Positions 59,211-64,000 of a DNA stretch of 64,000 nt are shown here, in pieces. Source of the DNA: Cerioporus squamosus (taxonomy: Eukaryota; Basidiomycota; Agaricomycetes; Polyporales; Polyporaceae); assembly GCA_022592435.1 (NCBI GenBank), contig JABYQS010000068.1, positions 124,001 to 188,000 of the forward strand. Direction: 5' to 3'. A model generated the notes under the pieces. It saw only the letters and a list, made by a program, of their open reading frames with translations. It did no database searches and was not told the origin of the DNA. Within the stretch, counting starts at the first letter, position 1. Every line of letters starts with the position of its first letter. The position numbers and the translations under genes were made by a program.

Positions 59211-62200
59211 TCACGCTGCAGTCTTGCGCTTCTTCGAAGCGGACACTGTCGGATGCACTGGCACCGGGGGATTATCAGGAGTGTACGGATCCTCAAAGGT
59301 GAATTGACGGGGCCCATCCTCCCTCGTGTTGCCCTCTGACCCAGTTGGAAGTGCGAGTTCGCGTTCGTGCTTCGAGCCCGAGCCTTTCACCGTAACGCTG
59401 CCGAGGGGGGTCAGGGATGGAATCTGATCGTTGAGCTTGACGAGCGTGACATTCTGAGGCTGTCTCCAGAGCTCCTGGTACTCCTCTACAGCCTTGGAGA
59501 AGGCGAGTATGAACGCCGTGTGGTCCTTCAGAGGAGACTCACGAGGAGCCCTGACGGCAGTGGTGTTGGCTATGCTTGTGTGAGGGATGGTGGGAGCAGC
59601 TGATGGATCCACGGCCACACGGCCTCGGTATGGGGCCAGGCGGGATGGGAGATGCCAGAGCTTGTCGCCATTGTCGGGTGCTACAGCCACTTCTGCCTTC
59701 TTAGGGAGGAGGGTCCCAAAGTCGATCGTGTCGTAATGGCTCTTGCACAGCGCAGTGAGGTCGCCGAGTAGGATATCAAAGGGGTGTCCTTCCGGGAACC
59801 CCTTCACGACCCGCACACCCTCCAGGACAGCACTGAACTTCTCCACAGGTCCTTCCTCTTCAAAGGTCGGACCAACAGCCGCTCGCAGGGGACGCGGGCG
59901 AGGGGCCTTGTCGTATATGTTGAAGAAGTATGATGGGAGCCCGCCCTTGTCGGACAAGTTGTGCGGAAGGTACTTCAGCGCACACCAGTTGAGGACATGC
60001 AAGAAAGACTCGAGGTCGTCCGACACAGCATGGACCTTGTTGACATAGCTCTGAACGAGCGCAGACATGAATTGCCACGTTCCCTGCATAAGCCGATAAT
60101 GGAGTCTTCGAGTCAGCATCTGGAGGTCGGTAGGGGTAGAATGGGGAGCCGCGACATACCGAACGCGAGACCTGAGTCGCACCAGGGTTTTCGAGCTGCT
60201 CCCGTGTCTTGGCCAGGTCCCAGTCCGCTAGAAGACCGATCCGAACTGCATCGGGATCTGCGGGATCACGGCAGAGAAGGATGTTGCCCACGCTTATATC
60301 CCGATGGAGAATACCGCACTGCTCCCATGCGAACTGATGGGCTGGAGAGAGGTCAGTAAGTTCATGTCAAAGAACGAGTCCATCCACAGTACGCACCGCG
60401 TAAAGCAGAGTACACCCCCACAGCCAGCTCGAACGGGTTCCGGAAGTCTTCAATGGTGTGGCAGATCTCCTTGAACACAAGACGGTGATGGATGCGGGGA
60501 CTATAGCGATTCTTCTTGGACAGCTCCTGTGTCAGAGTGCGTTGGACGATCGGCGTATTGCCGCGCGTTGCAGTAGAGGCATCCCTTCCCGGGCCACTCA
60601 CCAGGACCTCGGCGGAGGCCGCAGTCGATGGGGCAGGCGAGAAAACATCACCGTGGCAGATGAGTGTTGGGACATACGGATCAGGTACAGGCTCTGCAGC
60701 CGCCTGAGACTCGCTGTCTCGGTTCTTGTCTCTCTCAGCCTGTTCGGCAGTCATGGCCGCCACCCTGCCCCATATCGCCTTATAGGTCTCAGCCTCCGTC
60801 CGAACAGCAGGAGAGTCTACGCGCCACGTATCTTTGATGAATACAGGCTTGTTGAGCGTCATATCGTAGGCAGCGAAGCACCGAGTGCCTCGCCCTACGA
60901 CGGAGGTGGAGGCGAAGCTGGGACGCCCAACACGGCAGATGTGCGTCGTCACAGCTGTGGATGACGAGGTCGTTAGCGGGCTGTCTCCGTCAGGAGACCA
61001 CGTCCCAGTAACTTCGAGATCGTACACAGGCCATCCAGGGTTCCCAGCGAACTCCAGCGCGCTCGCGATGTCGGGCTCATTGAGGAACCTCTTGTACAAT
61101 TGACGGAAGTCCTCCGTGTCTTGACCTGCGACGAGATGCGCCGTGGGATCGCGGCCGCGCTGATCCTCTATCGCGTCCATGTTGAAAAGTCGATGGAAGA
61201 ACTCTCCATGGTACGAGGTTGGCCGCGGTAGTTGAAAGCAGCGGATACAACCGCGCCGGCGCGGTCGAAGCGGACGAATCGAGCATAGTCGTCTAGAATG
61301 AGGAGCATGAACACGGCCTGGCGGTGCTGTTGCCTGAAGACCTCGAGAGCGTACTCGGCTATTCGGTCTCGAGCGAGGACGTGCTTGCCATCGTCAGGCG
61401 CGAACTCGGTGTCTTCGTCGTGCAGGAAGGGAAACCGGCTCCTCCGCTTTTTTACCTCAATAAGTACTTCTGCCCATACCCACGACATATGACCACGAGT
61501 AGTCTTGGGAGGAGGCAGGTTACCAGGCGCATTCACTTCCCGAGGAGAGGCGTCGCTTACACCCGAGCCTTTAGCGATGCAGGTGGCAAAGGACGGAGAG
61601 AGTGCAGCACGATGAGTCGTATGGCTCTCTGGATCGTCCAGGGACGAGGTATCGTTCAATGTCTCAGGAGAAGGGCTCCTAGAGGGAGCAGTTTCGTGGT
61701 CCTGCCATTGGTAGGCCGCCACTGCCTCCGGGTGCTTTGGGAAGATTACGAAATCCGGACCATCGGCGTTGTAGTCCAAGTAGTCGTCTTCCGTGTCTTG
61801 CAGAGGGTCCGTGCAACAAGTCACGTAGGATATACATCCAGAAGCTTCCAAGTAATCGTTACAGCCTTCATTCTATCGCAGACAGTTCGCGTAAGTCTCT
61901 CGAGTTGACCAGTTCTGACGCACCACTGCCGGATACATGCTAGGCTCGGGGCCCATATCAGGAACTCTCCATGGATTGAAAACCATCGTCTCCGGAGGAG
62001 GTTTGGTGTTCGGCGTGCAAGCCTTGAACCATTCGGTCACGGGTACTTCAACCCAATCCATCTCTCCGCTCAAGTGGCGGCGCTTGTGACTGGAGGATAG
62101 TGCGGCGGCGTAGCCTGAGCACCAGGAGACAACCTCTGGGCCTTCCACTAAGGGTTTTTCTGAGAGCGTTGCGCAAATGCGAAGCTTCAGAATCTATGCA

Positions 62201-62225
62201 CGAGCCAGGGAGGTTGGGGTGACAT
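59211..62225 (-). CDS. FunK1 kinase, minus-strand copy (FunK1-4)
   Basis: Blocks in order: SGEMDWVEVPVTEWFKACTP; SMYPAV; after intron 1 CNDYLEASGCISYV; YNADGPDFVIFPKHPEAVA; WAEVLIEVKKRRSRFPFL; then ARDRIAEYALEVFRQQHR. Here the Gln of the nuclease-like motif seen as RGQ in other copies is lost. Next come VRFDRAGAVV, SVVGRGTRCFAAYDM, KPVFIKDTWRVDS, CGILHRDISVGN, ADWDLAKTREQLE, GTWQFMSALVQSYVNK and a tail with KKRKTAA to the stop at 59211. One missing base near 61215 (restoring YHGEFFHRLF) breaks the frame. The start codon is uncertain: an ATG at 62225 also looks like a GTATGT splice donor. Confidence 0.7.
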
Positions 62226-62485
62226 ACCGGTTGCTCCAAGTCCTTATTTATGGTGGGAGGAGAGCTGCAGACGAAACGGGCCCTATTTGCCGGTGGGTGG
62301 ACAAGCTTACTGCTGCTGCAAGCTGATCGACTTCAGTGGGAGGTCCTCTTGAACTCTCACTGTCCAATGCTGGACAGTACACAGACTGTCCTGGCAGACT
62401 GCGAACGAGGAGAGGGAAGAATCTCGAGGATGAACGAGGCGCATCCACAACAGCAACGACAAGCACACCGTCCTAGATCTTCCTA

Positions 62486-64000
62486 ACTTACAGGATCGCA
62501 AAACACTCGGAGAGCGAAGCCATCCGGCTGACATGACAGTACGAGCAGGAACGACGTAGCGCACGGACACACCTTGACTTCGGGTTGCAGAGCCCTCACG
62601 GCGCGCTTTCCGGTCGCAAGCTCTACGCACTGGGCTTTGCAATCGCTATCCCCGTGCAAGACACAGGAGTGTAATGAGACGTAGTGATGCTCAGATTGCG
62701 GGCGCAGTTGTGGTCGTGCTGATGGAAGGAAGGAGAGTGTGTCGACGACCGGGACTCGGAGCGCGCGTCCGCCGTGTCGTCCCAAGTTGGTCCCAAGCAA
62801 CCTTGCCGTCCCATTAATGCCGTCCGCTTCCACTTGGCTTCCACTTGGCTTCCACAGTGAGCTTCAGCCTGCTCCTCGAAAATGCATGCTGTGACATGCA
62901 TCCCGGTAGCCGGATGCCATTCTACTTCTTGCTTGACCGCCACTGTCACCGTCATACCCTTCGTTGCCCTCGTTCTCTCGTCGTTACAACATGGATGCCC
63001 TCGCACGAGCGGAAACGATCAGGGTACTGCGGTCCGTGGGAGGTGACATCCCGGCCGACACCAAGCTCCCGACGACGTCCTTGAGAAACGACTCCGCGAG
63101 GGTCATCAACGTGTCTCAGAACAAGGCGACCTTCTCGCCGCTCGACCTTGGCTCTCTCAAGAAATGGCCTATGGCGGCCCAGGCGAACTGGACACTCGCG
63201 CGCGTCCGCTGGTGAAGGCACTTCAGCGGGGCAACATGGATGAGCACAGAAGCGGATGGGGCTCTTCAGCGGCGCGAACAGCGTGCTCGACGCAGGCGCG
63301 ACGTCGTCTACCGATTCAGATCCCTCCGTCAATCCGTTTCTCGCACTGCGTGGGTTGTTGGCTGGTATCGGGAGGTCGCTCGACGATGGTGGGACGTGGT
63401 GCGTGATTCAGGCTGAAGACGAGAGTAGCTCTGTCGGTATCTACTATCCGGGTACGTGCGTCCTCTGGTCGCCCTCCGCAGTCCTCGCGGACAATCCTGG
63501 GATTGCCTAGGTCGTTTCTGTGCTTGAAGTCGACAAGGACGTGCCCGCGATCGTGGTGCTCTATCGTCCGTTCATCCGGTCGACCGCGAAAGACTGCACG
63601 CAGTGGATCTTCGAATGCCCCTGCGATCGGCAAAGCGTTCATCCACATCAACAAATCGTTGGTCGAAGTGAAGCTGCTCTGCTGTATCTCAAGTTGAACG
63701 CATCGCTCGTCTTTGCCGACTTCCCGGTTGACAAGAAGCCGAACGAGGCCCGTTTCAAGCCTTCCGTCCTCCTACCCGTCGCGCCACTCGACTTCGACGC
63801 GCTCTCCAAGATGGCGCACAACCTTGGGTGCTCCGTGTGCGGGAAGAAGGCCGCCAGTCGATGTGCACAGTGCCAGTCCGTCTGTACTGCGGAGGTGAGT
63901 ACGCTGCGAAGATCTGCGCACATGCATGAACTCACGATGTGAACGTTCGCAGAATGTCAGCGCGCCGACTGGCCGGAGCACAAGCGTCGTGCAAGTCGCT
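62486..64000 (+). repeat. right copy of an inverted segmental duplication
   Basis: Matches 33630-35190 in reverse orientation from CAGGATCGCAAAACAC at the left end through the MYND coding part, and runs off the window. It has a small local triplication of GGCTTCCACTT near 62835-62862. Confidence 0.75.
62991..64000 (+). pseudogene. MYND zinc-finger gene, frame-disrupted and cut by window end (MYND-5)
   Basis: The start MDALARAETIRVLRSVGGDI is intact. Then the frame shifts: CTCCCGACGAC and GCGGCCCAGG each lack one C relative to MYND-3, the exon-1 donor region has a TACTATC-like insertion near 63440, and bases are lost near 63612 and 63885 in QSVWYCGAE. Recognisable blocks are DDGGTWCVIQAEDESSSVG, DVPAIVVLYRPF, LKLNASLVFADFPVDKKPNE and CSVCGKKAASRCAQCQ. 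Exon 3 begins CQRADWPEHK (after 63953) and leaves the window. Some changes look like homopolymer errors, but the insertion and base losses suggest real decay. Confidence 0.7.

Noticed and set aside
1..64000. CRISPR arrays, rRNA genes, telomere repeats, viral or organellar insertions
   Set aside because: No regularly spaced repeats, rRNA-like conserved blocks, telomeric TTAGGG arrays or viral genes were seen.

Overview
This is a window of nuclear DNA from a filamentous basidiomycete, most likely an Agaricomycete and possibly a polypore-type one. The evidence is GC-rich genes split by many 45-80 nt GT-AG introns, several copies of the mushroom-expanded FunK1 kinase family, fungal-only families (Smp3 mannosyltransferase, MYND proteins, Rds1-like ferritin, an N-terminal-domain AAA ATPase) and intron-bearing tRNA genes. 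No bacterial, viral or organellar genes were seen.

Left part (1-24 kb), ordinary gene-dense chromosome: a Ser/Pro-rich protein (-), GPI mannosyltransferase SMP3 (-) head-to-head with RNA polymerase subunit RPB9 (+), a BTB/POZ protein (-), a 239-aa conserved hypothetical (+), a helical-bundle protein resembling the MLKL N-terminal domain (-), a BAHD-type acyltransferase (+), a Yop1/REEP membrane-shaping protein (-), a secreted endonuclease/exonuclease/phosphatase-fold enzyme (-), a long coiled-coil/Pro-rich protein (-) and a two-domain AAA ATPase (+).

Middle and right part (24.3-64 kb), an accessory region dominated by two recurring gene types. One is a three-exon MYND zinc-finger protein (three intact, four broken or fragmentary copies). 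The other is a large FunK1 kinase (one intact, three frame-disrupted, one relic). Several copies sit as divergent MYND / FunK1 pairs, one arm is present twice as an inverted duplication (33.6-35.2 kb and 62.5-64.0 kb), and a 491-bp MITE with TA target duplication lies between copies. In every longer FunK1 copy the kinase domain is preceded by what reads as a PD-(D/E)XK nuclease signature, giving a nuclease-plus-kinase layout like the Spok spore-killer proteins. Embedded among these are a ferritin-like secreted protein, a small secreted protein, a CaM-kinase-like kinase with an N-myristoylation motif, a tRNA-Arg gene with an intron, a broken tRNA-Gln-like gene and a disrupted hypothetical gene.

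A caution for all gene models: single-base deletions interrupt otherwise good frames in many unrelated genes (BTB, BAHD, AAA, CaM kinase, FunK1, MYND). Most of them sit where a run of four C or four G reads as three. This looks like homopolymer under-calling in the assembly, so frame-disrupted genes here should not automatically be taken as pseudogenes.
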